A DNA stretch of 64,000 bases from Solobacterium sp. Lineage in GTDB: Bacteria; Bacillota_I; Bacilli_A; Erysipelotrichales; Erysipelotrichaceae. This document shows positions 16,690 through 25,048 of the stretch, one piece after another. How positions within the stretch are numbered: the stretch's first letter is position 1; each line of letters starts with the position of its first letter. The notes below the pieces were generated by a model, which was given only the letters and a program-made list of their open reading frames with translations, did no database searches and was not told the DNA's origin. Position numbers and translations under genes: made by a program. The stretch spans positions 1 to 64,000 of the forward strand of contig JAFWNG010000031.1 in the NCBI GenBank assembly GCA_017510405.1, written 5' to 3'.

Positions 16690-17060
16690 ACCTTGACAAC
16701 CGAATACACATTCATCAGGTACGAACCTGTGATGAGGAGCCACATCAGCAGTGAACGCGAGGACGATCGAAAGATCAGAGCGGCAGCTGGCCTGTAAGAG
16801 CCGGACAGCTTCCGGATTAAGGCGAAGATCCATCACAGTATAATGAGACTTCCGTCGCAAGACGGCTCGGTGAGAACCACGGAGGGGTAAAACGGCCCAT
16901 GGACCCGGTAAGCTGCCGGACGCCTGATAGATTTCCCAGACAAGCAAAGGGCTTGTGTTTCCGGGGGTGTCGAGGACAAATACGGAAAGATCATAAACGA
17001 AATAATCGTCCGATACGGACGTTTTAGTGGAGCAGGCCGGGTGCCTGCTTCGTACATATT
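16690..17060 (+). ncRNA. Candidate large structured non-coding RNA
   Basis: About 370 bases without a convincing gene on either strand, dense in hairpins, several closed by GNRA-type loops. These include AGGT-acga-ACCT in a TCATC/GATGA stem (16713-16735), GATC-GAAA-GATC (16765-16776), GCTGGC with GC...CAGC (near 16786-16809), CCGTC-GCAA-GACGG (16852-16865), GGT-GAGA-ACC (16869-16878), ACAAGC/GCTTGT (16939-16956), CGTCCG-ATA-CGGACG (17008-17022) and AGCAGGC/GCCTGCT (17031-17049). It lies just upstream of the ParB-like gene. It could be an ornate RNA of the kind known from mobile elements (for example ROOL or GOLLD classes), an oriT/ori region, or a long 5' leader. Ends are approximate; class not established. 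Confidence 0.45.
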
Positions 17061-17081
17061 CAAGACAAGGAGGAAAGCAGA

Positions 17082-17867
17082 ATGTCTGAAGATATTACCA
17101 GACCGTTTGAAGAGAAAATGGTCAGCAGCGCTCTTCTGGAGATTCCTCGCAATACATACCAGAGGGGCTTAAATCCTGAGAGAGTAAAAAGGATCTCTCA
17201 TTCCTTTGACGAGCGGATCGCTAATGAACCCAAGGTCAGCCTTCGTGATGGCCACTATATCGTGTTCGACGGACAGCATGTGGTTGCTGCCAGAGTGGAC
17301 AAGAACAGCGGCGAGGAGCTTCCAATCCGTTGCAAGATCTACTCAGATCTCACAGAGCAGGAAGAAGCAAAGCTGTTTGCGAACCAGACTGGCTTTGGCG
17401 TACCGCCCAGCATTGGCATGAAGCTGAGAGCCCTGGTATTCGCCGGAGATCCGGAAGCGGTGAGCTTCCTGAAGGCAAACGAAAAGATCGGTCTTCGAAT
17501 TGATTACGGTCAGCACAAAGGAAGAAAACGAGTGGCTTGCATTGCTGCTGCGCTTACAGAGTACCGAAAGCTGGGACCGGAGAAATACCAGGAAGCCATG
17601 AAAATGATCCTGGATGGCTGGGACGGCGATCCGGATTCTCTGAGAGCAGAGACCGTGATCGGTATCTGCCGATTCGTTGATCTCTACAATGGTGAGTTTG
17701 ATCCGAAACGAGCCGTAAAGCGGTTTCGTACCGTGGATCCCCTGAAGATCTATCGTGACGGGAGGGCCATGGGAGACAACTTCCCTGGCTATAAGAAGTA
17801 TCTCTACCAGGTGGTGCTGATTTACAACGGGGCCAGCAAAAAGGCTGCTCTCCCGGTGAAGTTCTGA
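17082..17867 (+). CDS. ParB-like (DUF6551-type) element protein
   Basis: 261 residues. The N-terminal half has a ParB/sulfiredoxin-type fold (Y-Q-R-G at ~24-28; YIVFDGQHVVAARV at ~60-75 as the DGQH motif; LTEQEEAKLFANQTG). The C-terminal half is helical. Start behind AAGGAGGAAAG. Such proteins occur in Clostridial ICEs and phages; a role in partition, replication or regulation is possible. It leads a probable operon with the MazF-type toxin 14 bases downstream. Confidence 0.75.
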   Translation: MSEDITRPFEEKMVSSALLEIPRNTYQRGLNPERVKRISHSFDERIANEPKVSLRDGHYIVFDGQHVVAARVDKNSGEELPIRCKIYSDLTEQEEAKLFANQTGFGVPPSIGMKLRALVFAGDPEAVSFLKANEKIGLRIDYGQHKGRKRVACIAAALTEYRKLGPEKYQEAMKMILDGWDGDPDSLRAETVIGICRFVDLYNGEFDPKRAVKRFRTVDPLKIYRDGRAMGDNFPGYKKYLYQVVLIYNGASKKAALPVKF

Positions 17868-17881
17868 GGAGGAAGTTCCAG

Positions 17882-18304
17882 ATGAGATATGAGTCCAGAA
17901 ATAAGAAGCTCAATCGTCAGCCCGGCACCGTGAAGAACTGGATCTACCGTCGCGGAGATATTTACCTGGCAAATCTGAATCCATTCAAAGGGAGTGAGCA
18001 AGGCGGAACGAGGCCTGTGTTGGTCCTCTCCAACGATATTGGCAACTTTTACAGCTCGTTGATTACGATAGCCCCAATCACCTCCCAATTAAAGAAAACG
18101 CAGCAGCCTACTCACGTCATGCTTGACAATGTTCGAGGACTCAGTACCGAATCGATGGTTTGCCTGGAACAGATCCATGCAATAGACAAGATGCGGATCC
18201 TGAGATATCTCGGGAAGATCAGCAAGGATCAGATGTCAGCCGTCGAGGATGCTGCACTTAAAAGTTTGGGAATGCCGATACCGGAATGTGTCGATGCTCC
18301 ATAG
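17882..18304 (+). CDS. MazF/PemK family mRNA interferase-like toxin
   Basis: 140 residues. The conserved beta-barrel core is clear: RRGDIYLANLNPFKGSEQGGTRPVLVLSND (~24-53), then LITIAPITSQ and VCLEQIHAIDKMRI. There is a 22-residue basic N-terminal extension. Start behind GAGGAGGAAG. Toxins of this family cleave mRNA and normally have a small antitoxin upstream; none is visible here, and the upstream gene is the ParB-like protein. Confidence 0.88.
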   Translation: MRYESRNKKLNRQPGTVKNWIYRRGDIYLANLNPFKGSEQGGTRPVLVLSNDIGNFYSSLITIAPITSQLKKTQQPTHVMLDNVRGLSTESMVCLEQIHAIDKMRILRYLGKISKDQMSAVEDAALKSLGMPIPECVDAP

Positions 18305-18386
18305 TTCTTTTCCTTTTCTTTCCTTTCTGAAGGGGGATGCTGAAGAAGTATCCCCTGGATACATAAACACGGAGGTGATAATCAAT

Positions 18387-18626
18387 ATGGAAAAACTGCT
18401 TACGAGGAAGGAGGCAGCGAGACTGCTTGGCATCAGCATCGCTACACTGGATGCTGCCAGAGCAAACGGACAAGTCTCCTTCGTCCAGTATTGTGAGAAC
18501 GGTAGCGTGTATTTTACGGAGCTGAGTCTTCAGGAGTATGTCGCTCGGTCTACCCACAGAGCAAAACCGAGGGAGATCAATACCGGAACTACATTCAGGA
18601 ATCCGAGAAACGGTGTTCGAAGGTGA
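18387..18626 (+). CDS. xis: Excisionase / MerR-type HTH protein
   Basis: 79 residues from the ATG at 18387 behind GGAGGTGAT. The single winged-helix HTH (LLTRKEAARLLGISIATLDAARANGQVSFVQY, ~4-36) is that of small excisionases; the basic tail ends RNPRNGVRR. It directly precedes two tyrosine recombinase genes, the usual xis-int order, and probably directs excision. Confidence 0.8.
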   Translation: MEKLLTRKEAARLLGISIATLDAARANGQVSFVQYCENGSVYFTELSLQEYVARSTHRAKPREINTGTTFRNPRNGVRR

Positions 18627-18636
18627 CATCATTGAT
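18622..18636 (+). repeat. Direct repeat copy 1 upstream of integrase 1
   Basis: GGTGACATCATTGAT, identical to 19980-19994. It ends 58 bases before the integrase 1 start. Confidence 0.7.
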
Positions 18637-18694
18637 TCGGGGAAGGCTCCCTGAGAGAATAATGCCGCAACCGAACGGATAGGAGGTCATAGAA

Positions 18695-19918
18695 ATGCCA
18701 AGAAAAAGGATTCCGAATTTTAACTTTAACTCCGTGACGATCAATGGGCACCAATACTACAAGGCCTATGTCATGAATGCTGATCATAAGCTGATCATCG
18801 TCTACGGAAAGACCATAGAAGAACTTTGCCAGAAGTATGATGAGGCCGAGCATCGCACTGAAAGCGATTTATTCAACAGACGGTCTCCAACAGTAAAGGA
18901 GTACTGTGAAAAATGGCTGCTGATGCAGTCTGCAAATGTTCGGGCAACGACCCTGATCGATTACACATCTAAAGTGAACCGGCACATCATCGCTCCGTTG
19001 GGCAACATGCGGATGGCTGAGGTCACAGCGGATGATATCAAGATGGCGCTGATTCCGGTCTCAAAGAAATCAGCATCGGTTTATAAGTCCGTCAATATCA
19101 TTCTGAAATGCATCTTCAATTCCGCGGAGGACAGTAAGATCATTACCTATAACCCGACGAGATTTCTTTCTTCCAAAGGAGGCGGAATTTCACAGAAGGA
19201 GCGGGAATCACTGACAGATGAACAGGCAGAGTTGCTGCTGAATACGATTCGAGATCTGCCGCCATATGTTTTTGTGATGCTCGGTCTGTACGCCGGACTT
19301 CGCAGAGAAGAGATTCTGGCTCTCAAGTGGGACTGCGTAGTGTTGGACACAGATGCTCCTTATGTAATGGTCCGGAGAGCCTGGCACACGGAAAGTAATC
19401 GACCTGTTATTATGACGGAGCTGAAAACGAAGGCAGCAAAGAGGGATATTGCCATTCCGGAGTGTCTAGCCGAATGCCTCAGAGAAGCAAAAAAAGCATC
19501 AACTTCAGAGTATGTGGTTGCGAACAATGCGGGAGAGCCGCTCTCATACACGCAGTTCAAACAGTTGTGGCGTTATATCATAGTAAGGACAGCAAAACCA
19601 CGCCCTGCAAAGAAAAAAGTGGGTGGGAAGTATGTGAAATACATGCTGTACCCTCAACTTGGAGAAATGGCCAAGAACAATGGGAAGGTCCAGTATGTCC
19701 TGGACTTCGAAGTGACACCTCATCAGCTGCGCCACACCTATATCACCAACCTGATCGCTGCCGGAGTAGATCCGAAGACAGTCCAGTATTTGGCCGGTCA
19801 TGAGAGCAGCAAGATCACTATGGACATATATGCAAAAGTGAAATACAACCGGCCAGAAGAAGTGGTCAAAGCACTCGATGGAGCCTTTGCAATTTGGAAT
19901 GGGCAGACCGGGTTCTGA
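18695..19918 (+). CDS. int: Tyrosine recombinase / integrase 1
   Basis: 407 residues. An N-terminal arm-binding domain (~1-60) and SAM-like core-binding domain (~65-165) precede the catalytic domain (~185-400). Active residues visible: Arg in YAGLRREEIL, HQLRHTY (His-x-x-Arg), GHESSKITMDIY (His and nucleophile Tyr). Start behind AGGAGGT. It is paralogous to integrase 2 downstream over its whole length. It lies 68 bases after xis and is followed by a terminator. Confidence 0.94.
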   Translation: MPRKRIPNFNFNSVTINGHQYYKAYVMNADHKLIIVYGKTIEELCQKYDEAEHRTESDLFNRRSPTVKEYCEKWLLMQSANVRATTLIDYTSKVNRHIIAPLGNMRMAEVTADDIKMALIPVSKKSASVYKSVNIILKCIFNSAEDSKIITYNPTRFLSSKGGGISQKERESLTDEQAELLLNTIRDLPPYVFVMLGLYAGLRREEILALKWDCVVLDTDAPYVMVRRAWHTESNRPVIMTELKTKAAKRDIAIPECLAECLREAKKASTSEYVVANNAGEPLSYTQFKQLWRYIIVRTAKPRPAKKKVGGKYVKYMLYPQLGEMAKNNGKVQYVLDFEVTPHQLRHTYITNLIAAGVDPKTVQYLAGHESSKITMDIYAKVKYNRPEEVVKALDGAFAIWNGQTGF

Positions 19919-19935
19919 TAATATAATCGAAAGAT

Positions 19936-19972
19936 CAGGGTGGGGGTCGTCAGATCCTCACCCTTTTTCTAT
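19936..19972 (+). terminator. Terminator between the two integrase genes
   Basis: AGGGTGGGG... pairs with ...CCTCACCCT (one G-U pair) and is followed by TTTTTC. It separates the two integrase transcripts, so integrase 2 needs its own promoter. Confidence 0.7.
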
Positions 19973-19979
19973 ACATAAT

Positions 19980-19994
19980 GGTGACATCATTGAT
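19980..19994 (+). repeat. Direct repeat copy 2 upstream of integrase 2
   Basis: GGTGACATCATTGAT, identical to 18622-18636, ending 59 bases before the integrase 2 start. The following ~45 bases show weaker similarity to the same region before integrase 1, so the upstream region was probably duplicated with the gene. Confidence 0.7.
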
Positions 19995-20053
19995 GAAAGC
20001 CTATTTCTCTGCGAGGATAGCATCACCAGATCAAACTGAAGGAGGAAACATAA

Positions 20054-21295
20054 ATGGCAAAAAAAGAAGCGCAGCCCAGGATCCCGAACTGGTCTATCTA
20101 TGTAAAGAAAGGGATTCCGTATTTCAGGATCCAGACTTATGATGCTGATGGAAAAAGATTTGACATCTACGGAAGGTCCGAGGAGGAAGTAAAGCAGAAG
20201 TATCTTCAGGCGCAACAGGAAGTCGAGGCTGCGAAGTTCAGGAAACTCAATCCTACGGTCAAAGAATACAGTGAGAAATGGCTGGAAATGCATTCTGCAC
20301 TTATTCAGCCCAGCACCTTAAAGGGCTATACCCTGGCAGTCAAAAACTACATAGTCAAACCGCTTGGTGATATGTATATGTCCGATGTGACAGCAGATGA
20401 TATCAAGCTGGCTATGGTGGCTGTTTCCAAAAGATCAAGCGCCACGTACAACCTGGTCAACATGCTTTTCAAGAGCATCTTCTACTCTGCGCAGTACAGC
20501 AATCTGATCGGGGACAATCCGACCGCTAAGATTAATGCGAAAGGCGGAGTGCCCAAGAAAGAAAAAGAGGCTCTTACAGACGCGCAGGCAAAGCTCCTTC
20601 TGGATACGATCCGGGATCTGCCGCCTTATGTGTTTGTAATGATCGGGCTGTACTCCGGACTGCGAAGAGAGGAAATTCTCGGACTGCAATGGGATTGCGT
20701 TTTTCTGGACGTTGATACTCCTTATATTGCCGTCCGCAGAGCCTGGCACTCCGAACACAATCGTCCGGTCATTACCAGAGAACTGAAGACCCCTGCAGCC
20801 AAGAGAGATGTACCTATCCCGCAGCCGCTGGTCGATTGCCTGCGTGCAGAGAAAGAAAAATCCACTTCTGACTATGTCATTGCGGATAAAAACGGAGAGC
20901 CTCTGTCATACTCTCAGTTCAGCCGGATCTGGAACTATATCAGAGTCCGGGGAACCCAAGAACGGACGCTGTACAAATACGTGAATGGGCAGGCAATCCA
21001 AAAGAAGTTCAAGCCTGAGCCCGGTCAGAAATGCGTGAACCGGGAAAACATCGTCTACTGTCTGGATTTCAAGGTAACTCCCCATCAGTTGCGTCACACC
21101 TATATTACCAACCTGATCCATGCTGGCGTCGATCCAAAGACAGTCCAGTATCTGGCCGGTCATGAGAACAGCAAGGTGACTATGGACATTTATGCAAAGG
21201 CAAAGTATAATAGGCCTGCAGAGCTTTCCGCTGTCGTAAACAGCGCATTGAATACGTCAAACGAGAGCGATGAGAGCGAAGCGTCTTCAAAATGA
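20054..21295 (+). CDS. int: Tyrosine recombinase / integrase 2
   Basis: 413 residues with the same domain plan as integrase 1. Active residues: YSGLRREEILGL (Arg), HQLRHTY, GHENSKVTMDIY (His, Tyr). A C-terminal acidic/serine tail (SNESDESEASSK) is added and an insert lies before the HxxR box. Start behind GAAGGAGG. It lies closest to the attachment site, so it is probably the enzyme that acts there. Confidence 0.94.
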   Translation: MAKKEAQPRIPNWSIYVKKGIPYFRIQTYDADGKRFDIYGRSEEEVKQKYLQAQQEVEAAKFRKLNPTVKEYSEKWLEMHSALIQPSTLKGYTLAVKNYIVKPLGDMYMSDVTADDIKLAMVAVSKRSSATYNLVNMLFKSIFYSAQYSNLIGDNPTAKINAKGGVPKKEKEALTDAQAKLLLDTIRDLPPYVFVMIGLYSGLRREEILGLQWDCVFLDVDTPYIAVRRAWHSEHNRPVITRELKTPAAKRDVPIPQPLVDCLRAEKEKSTSDYVIADKNGEPLSYSQFSRIWNYIRVRGTQERTLYKYVNGQAIQKKFKPEPGQKCVNRENIVYCLDFKVTPHQLRHTYITNLIHAGVDPKTVQYLAGHENSKVTMDIYAKAKYNRPAELSAVVNSALNTSNESDESEASSK

Positions 21296-21388
21296 AGGGT
21301 AAAAACAAAATCTCGTAAGTAGTTAATGAGTGAGGGAACTGCAAAGGAGAACGCTGAAAACCAAGTAAATACAAGGGTTTCCGGCGAC

Positions 21389-21448
21389 AAGGTAGACGAG
21401 TACGGTCTGAAGGGTGCGAGACGCGCGCCGCAGTACAGCAAGCGTTAA
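21389..21448 (+). other. rpsI: Element attachment site: 3' end of rpsI (ribosomal protein S9)
   Basis: The 19 codons before the TAA at 21446-21448 read KVDEYGLKGARRAPQYSKR, the C-terminus of ribosomal protein S9, with no rpsI upstream in the window. It lies 93 bases after the last integrase codon and is followed at 21471 by a terminator. This is the pattern left when an element integrates into the 3' end of rpsI and carries a copy of that end. The intact gene should be at the other end, outside the window. Confidence 0.82.
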
Positions 21449-21470
21449 TCGATTCTTGCGATACTCAGAA

Positions 21471-21503
21471 AATCCCGGATTATTCCAGTTCGGGATTTTT
21501 TTG
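21471..21503 (+). terminator. Terminator of rpsI
   Basis: AATCCCG (21471-21477) pairs with CGGGATT (21491-21497), followed by TTTTT. It is the expected terminator of the original rpsI gene, now separated from its gene by the element. Confidence 0.8.
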
Positions 21504-21627
21504 TGCTTTCGTGTATCTCATGCTATTCGCGGCTGCCGGGCAGACATTCAGTTATACAGAAAAGGGCAGGCATAAGAAGCAGCCTGTCCGGATCGGAGAA
21601 TTCATATCCTGTTTCTGTAAATCCCCC

Positions 21628-21685
21628 TTGATTTATTCCGGGAATGGAATATAACGTAAAGTTAGGTTAGTCACGAATAACTGAC
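21628..21685 (+). promoter_or_regulatory. Promoter of the eight-gene operon with operator-like motif (copy 1)
   Basis: TTGATT (21628-21633), a 16-base spacer and TATAAC (21650-21655). Immediately downstream, GTTAGTCACGAATAA (21666-21680) matches GTTAGTYAYGAMTAA, found again at 21865. A position just after the -10 suits a repressor. Apart from these sites, 21504-21864 holds nothing I can identify. Confidence 0.5.
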
Positions 21686-21864
21686 ATTGGCTGTCTCCTT
21701 CCGGGACACTTGCCGGCTGTTTTTCAGTTATGAGCGTTCAGGGCAAGCCCGGTCCGGAAGATACTGTGAAGACGGAGCGGTTCACGCATGGAGTAAAAGC
21801 CGGAACGTGTTTCTGCGGATTAAGGATCGGATGGATAAGTAGGACGTTCTTTTTTTACACGGTA

Positions 21865-21879
21865 GTTAGTTATGACTAA
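21865..21879 (+). promoter_or_regulatory. Operator-like motif, copy 2
   Basis: GTTAGTTATGACTAA matches copy 1 at 21666 in 12 of 15 bases, and contains the dyad TTAGT-TATG-ACTAA. It lies 21 bases before the first start codon of the operon. The form is that of a TetR- or MarR-type operator; no such regulator gene is adjacent. Confidence 0.45.
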
Positions 21880-21900
21880 TAAATGTGGGAGGCATTTCAA

Positions 21901-22650
21901 ATGTTTATCAATGAATATGGAAACAGGAGCGATCCGACCGTTATCCTGCTTGCTCCGATGATGATATCCGGATCAGACCTGTATGAGCAGATGTGCCCAT
22001 ACCTTCAGGGCACGTATCACATCATTGCCCCGGATCAGGGCGGACATGGAAAAGCCGGCGCCTATATCAGCGCGGATGAGGAATATCAGACATTGAAAAA
22101 CTTCCTGCTTGAAACGGGATGCACGACGATCGATCTGATCTATGGCGCATCCATGGGTGTCGCGGTCGGATACAGGCTTTTCATGGATCCTGATTTTACT
22201 GTCCGTCATGCCTGGTTTGACGGCGCAGCCCTTAAGGATAGTGCAGGATTCGCGGAATGGTTTGTGAGCAGGATGTTCCGCATAAGAAAGAAACTGTCTG
22301 CCAGGCTGCAGTGCAGGCCTTCTTCTGCGCTTGTCAAAATGTACGGCAGGGAGTTTGCCGGACTCATGGCGAAGAATTTTGAACGCATCACGCCGAGGGA
22401 TATTGACGCGATCTGCCATGCCTGCTGTCATTACGAACTGCGGCGGCTGACCGAAGAAGAACAGAGCAGGCTGCATCTGGATTTCGGGGAGAAGGACTTT
22501 GATCTGAAGATATCCGGAAAAACGATCCCGGTATATATGCCGGATGCCGCTGTTGTGATTCGCACCGGATATGCGCACTGCGGTTATATGGCGGCACATC
22601 CGAAAGAATATGTGGAAGAGATCGAACAGTTCATCGGGAGGCGTGTATGA
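21901..22650 (+). CDS. Alpha/beta hydrolase
   Basis: 249 residues from the ATG at 21901 behind GGGAGGC. Alpha/beta-hydrolase fold with nucleophile elbow GASMG (~80-84), oxyanion-hole-like LLAPMM, an early GGHGKAG motif and a C-terminal His in AHCGYMAAHP. First gene of an eight-gene operon; overlaps the next gene by four bases. Substrate unknown; esterase/lipase-like rather than a peptidase by sequence feel. Confidence 0.85.
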   Translation: MFINEYGNRSDPTVILLAPMMISGSDLYEQMCPYLQGTYHIIAPDQGGHGKAGAYISADEEYQTLKNFLLETGCTTIDLIYGASMGVAVGYRLFMDPDFTVRHAWFDGAALKDSAGFAEWFVSRMFRIRKKLSARLQCRPSSALVKMYGREFAGLMAKNFERITPRDIDAICHACCHYELRRLTEEEQSRLHLDFGEKDFDLKISGKTIPVYMPDAAVVIRTGYAHCGYMAAHPKEYVEEIEQFIGRRV

Positions 22651-23570
22651 GAATCCTTGTTATCGGTGCCGGAGTGATCGGCTCGAATCTGGCAGCAGAC
22701 CTGTCCGCTTCTGGCAGAGACGTTGTTATTCTGGCGCGGGGCGCCTGGGCGGATACGCTGGAAAACAACGGCCTGGTCATTGATCCGGTCTTTTTTCCAT
22801 GGAAGAAAACGTACCGGATACCGGTGATCCGGGAACTGCGGAAAGATGACATCTACGACGTGGTTTTCGTTGTGATGCGCTATACACAGATAGGAAGTCT
22901 TATACCGGGTCTTGCGGCCAATGGATCACAGAACATCGTCTTTGTCGGGAATAACCTCTCGCCTGAAGAACTTGTCGAAAAGCTCCCCGACAAAAATGTG
23001 ATGTTCGGCTTCAGCATGGCGGCCGGACACAGGGAGAAGGATCGGGTGGTTTCCATCTCCCTTCATAAGATCACGATCGGCCAGCTGAAGGACGCACGTT
23101 CCAATGAACAGCTGATCCGGGAGATCTTTGTGGGGACAAAGATAAAAGCAGCTTATCAGCCCAACATGGGGGACTATCTTCTCTGCCATGCGGCATTTGT
23201 GACTCCGATCGCCTTTGCCTGCTATTACACAGACGGCGATCTGAAGCGGATCAAAAACGACAGGGCATATCTGAACCGGATCATTGACGCCAATATCGAA
23301 GGATACTCTGCTATTGAGCGTGCGGGTCATGAGATCCTTCCTGTTTCAGACAGGGAGTATCACGGAAAGAAGTACAGGCGGCTGTGCTGTGCGGTCTATA
23401 AGATCATGTGCGCGACGGTCATCGGAAAGATCTGCGCATCCGATCACGCTCTGAACGCCGCAGAAGAAATGTCGGCGCTGAACGAAGGCCTGAAGAAGTT
23501 TTTCGATACGCATCAGGCAGACTGTCCGAATTACCGGAAACTTGAAAAAGATGCCGGGAGATACATCTGA
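22647..23570 (+). CDS. Ketopantoate reductase-family (ApbA/PanE-like) oxidoreductase
   Basis: 307 residues. An N-terminal Rossmann NADP-binding motif (MRILVIGAGVIGSNLAADL) is followed by the PanE-like core (VVFVVMRYTQI, FVGNNLSPEELVE). The C-terminal helical domain is less like true PanE and lacks a recognisable ketopantoate motif (no clear K-x-x-x-N-x-x-x-N). It is likely a reductase acting on another small acid in this operon. Coupled to the hydrolase gene by overlap. Confidence 0.8.
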   Translation: MRILVIGAGVIGSNLAADLSASGRDVVILARGAWADTLENNGLVIDPVFFPWKKTYRIPVIRELRKDDIYDVVFVVMRYTQIGSLIPGLAANGSQNIVFVGNNLSPEELVEKLPDKNVMFGFSMAAGHREKDRVVSISLHKITIGQLKDARSNEQLIREIFVGTKIKAAYQPNMGDYLLCHAAFVTPIAFACYYTDGDLKRIKNDRAYLNRIIDANIEGYSAIERAGHEILPVSDREYHGKKYRRLCCAVYKIMCATVIGKICASDHALNAAEEMSALNEGLKKFFDTHQADCPNYRKLEKDAGRYI

Positions 23571-23591
23571 GGGATAACAGAGGAAATAAAG

Positions 23592-24410
23592 ATGAGCGAA
23601 CTGAAGAAAGACAGCGTGGAGAGAACGCTGTGCATCCCCCTCTGGAGCCGGGCGATCGCTGTGAATAAACTGCCTCAGATACTGCCGGATCATGATGCTG
23701 TCCGGATCCTGAGGGAAATGGGGGAAACGAAGCCGCCGACGGTCTTATATCACCTGGAATGCGGTGCACTCGCAGGTGCGATCCGTCAGTATGACTTCGC
23801 ATGCGAGATCCGGGAATATCTGAAAAAACACCCGAAGGCGTGTATTGCAGAACTGGGTGCAGGTCTATCCTGCCTCAGACGGCAGATCGGGAACGAGACC
23901 AATCCATGGATCAACATTGATTTCCCGGATGTGATCGCCTGCAGGGAGAAGTATATCCCGACCGGGAAGATGGAAAAGAATGTGCCTGGCGATATTACAG
24001 ACCACAGATGGTTCGATGAGATCCCGTTTGAAAAAGAGAACGGCGCGATCTTCCTGGCTGCAGGCGTTCTGCATTATCTGACATATGATGATGCGGCGGA
24101 ACTGATCTCAGCAATGGCGGATCGTTTTCCCGGCGGACTTTTCGTGTTTGATTACATAAGCCGGAAAGGCAGGAGGGGCGTAAACGCCCAGATCAGGATG
24201 ACAAAGAACGCTGCGCGAACGGATTTCAGCATGGAAGATGCAGAAAAAGAACTTACAGCCATGAGCAGTAAAGTGTCTGAGGTCATTACGAAGAGCTATC
24301 TGGAAGGCTATCCTGTTTACGGCGTCCGCTGCAGCTGGCTCACGAAACTGTATATCAGATCCAAACGGGACAAGTTCTTTGTCGCTCATGTGGAATTTGC
24401 GAAGGAATAG
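23592..24410 (+). CDS. LCMT/PPM-type class I methyltransferase (copy 1)
   Basis: 272 residues. A Rossmann-fold SAM site (CIAELGAGLSCLRRQIG, ~92-108), INIDFPDVI and the LAAGVLHYL loop fit the leucine carboxyl methyltransferase / Tcmp-like family, which methylates carboxylates or oxygen. It is one of two paralogues in the operon (with 25045-25851), sharing the N-terminal SxVExTLxIPLxxR pattern. Its partner ATC-hydrolase-type gene follows after 2 bases. Confidence 0.82.
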   Translation: MSELKKDSVERTLCIPLWSRAIAVNKLPQILPDHDAVRILREMGETKPPTVLYHLECGALAGAIRQYDFACEIREYLKKHPKACIAELGAGLSCLRRQIGNETNPWINIDFPDVIACREKYIPTGKMEKNVPGDITDHRWFDEIPFEKENGAIFLAAGVLHYLTYDDAAELISAMADRFPGGLFVFDYISRKGRRGVNAQIRMTKNAARTDFSMEDAEKELTAMSSKVSEVITKSYLEGYPVYGVRCSWLTKLYIRSKRDKFFVAHVEFAKE

Positions 24411-24412
24411 TT

Positions 24413-25048
24413 ATGTTGAACAAGTATGAACCGAAACAGATGGCAGCGTCGAGCCGCTATCAGAATTATTTCCCGACTTTGCCGGCAGAAATACAGCAGG
24501 ATGTTTACAGCCGGATGAACGAGCTGCTCAGGGAAGAAAAAGAATACTGCGATAAGGGCAACTACGCGCATATGTCCCAGATCCTGACTTCCATAGCACT
24601 GTATGAGATCCTTCAGAAGCACGGATATTCTGAGGCAGAGGCGTATCGGACCGTATCGGAGGAGATGTGGAAGTTCCTCGATCCTTCAGGGATGCAGAAG
24701 CTTGCCGCGAAAAACTTTTTCCTGCCGCTGATGAAGAAGATCGTTCCTTTCGGATTCAGGAAAGGCTCCGGATACGGCTGGCGCTACACCTGGCACAGGG
24801 ATGATCCGAAGAACGAATTTCATTTCGAATGCAATGAATGCATCTATGCGAAGATTCTTGGAAAGAGAGGACTCATGAAGCTCGGAGCGATGTGCTGCCG
24901 TGCGGATATCATCAACTATGGGAATCTTCCGTACACGGACTTCATCCGTACGAAGACGCTGTGCCAGGGCGGCGATCTATGTGATTTCAGATTTGTCCGT
25001 CATAAGACAGATGCCGGTGACGGCTGGGAAAGGAGTAAAAGCATATGA
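24413..25048 (+). CDS. L-2-amino-thiazoline-4-carboxylate hydrolase family protein (copy 1)
   Basis: 211 residues. The C-terminal block FECNECIYAKILGKRGLMKLGAMCCRADIIN... GGDLCDFRF is the ATC-hydrolase family signature with conserved cysteines and histidine. ATC hydrolase opens the thiazoline ring in bacterial L-cysteine synthesis from ATC; most family members, however, have no known substrate. Overlaps the following methyltransferase by four bases. A helical N-terminal half precedes the signature. Confidence 0.82.
   Translation: MLNKYEPKQMAASSRYQNYFPTLPAEIQQDVYSRMNELLREEKEYCDKGNYAHMSQILTSIALYEILQKHGYSEAEAYRTVSEEMWKFLDPSGMQKLAAKNFFLPLMKKIVPFGFRKGSGYGWRYTWHRDDPKNEFHFECNECIYAKILGKRGLMKLGAMCCRADIINYGNLPYTDFIRTKTLCQGGDLCDFRFVRHKTDAGDGWERSKSI

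Noticed and set aside
16690-17060. Group II intron or hammerhead ribozyme
   Set aside because: I found no domain V-like sequence with the expected AGC triad and no CUGAUGAG...GAAA hammerhead core, and no maturase gene nearby.
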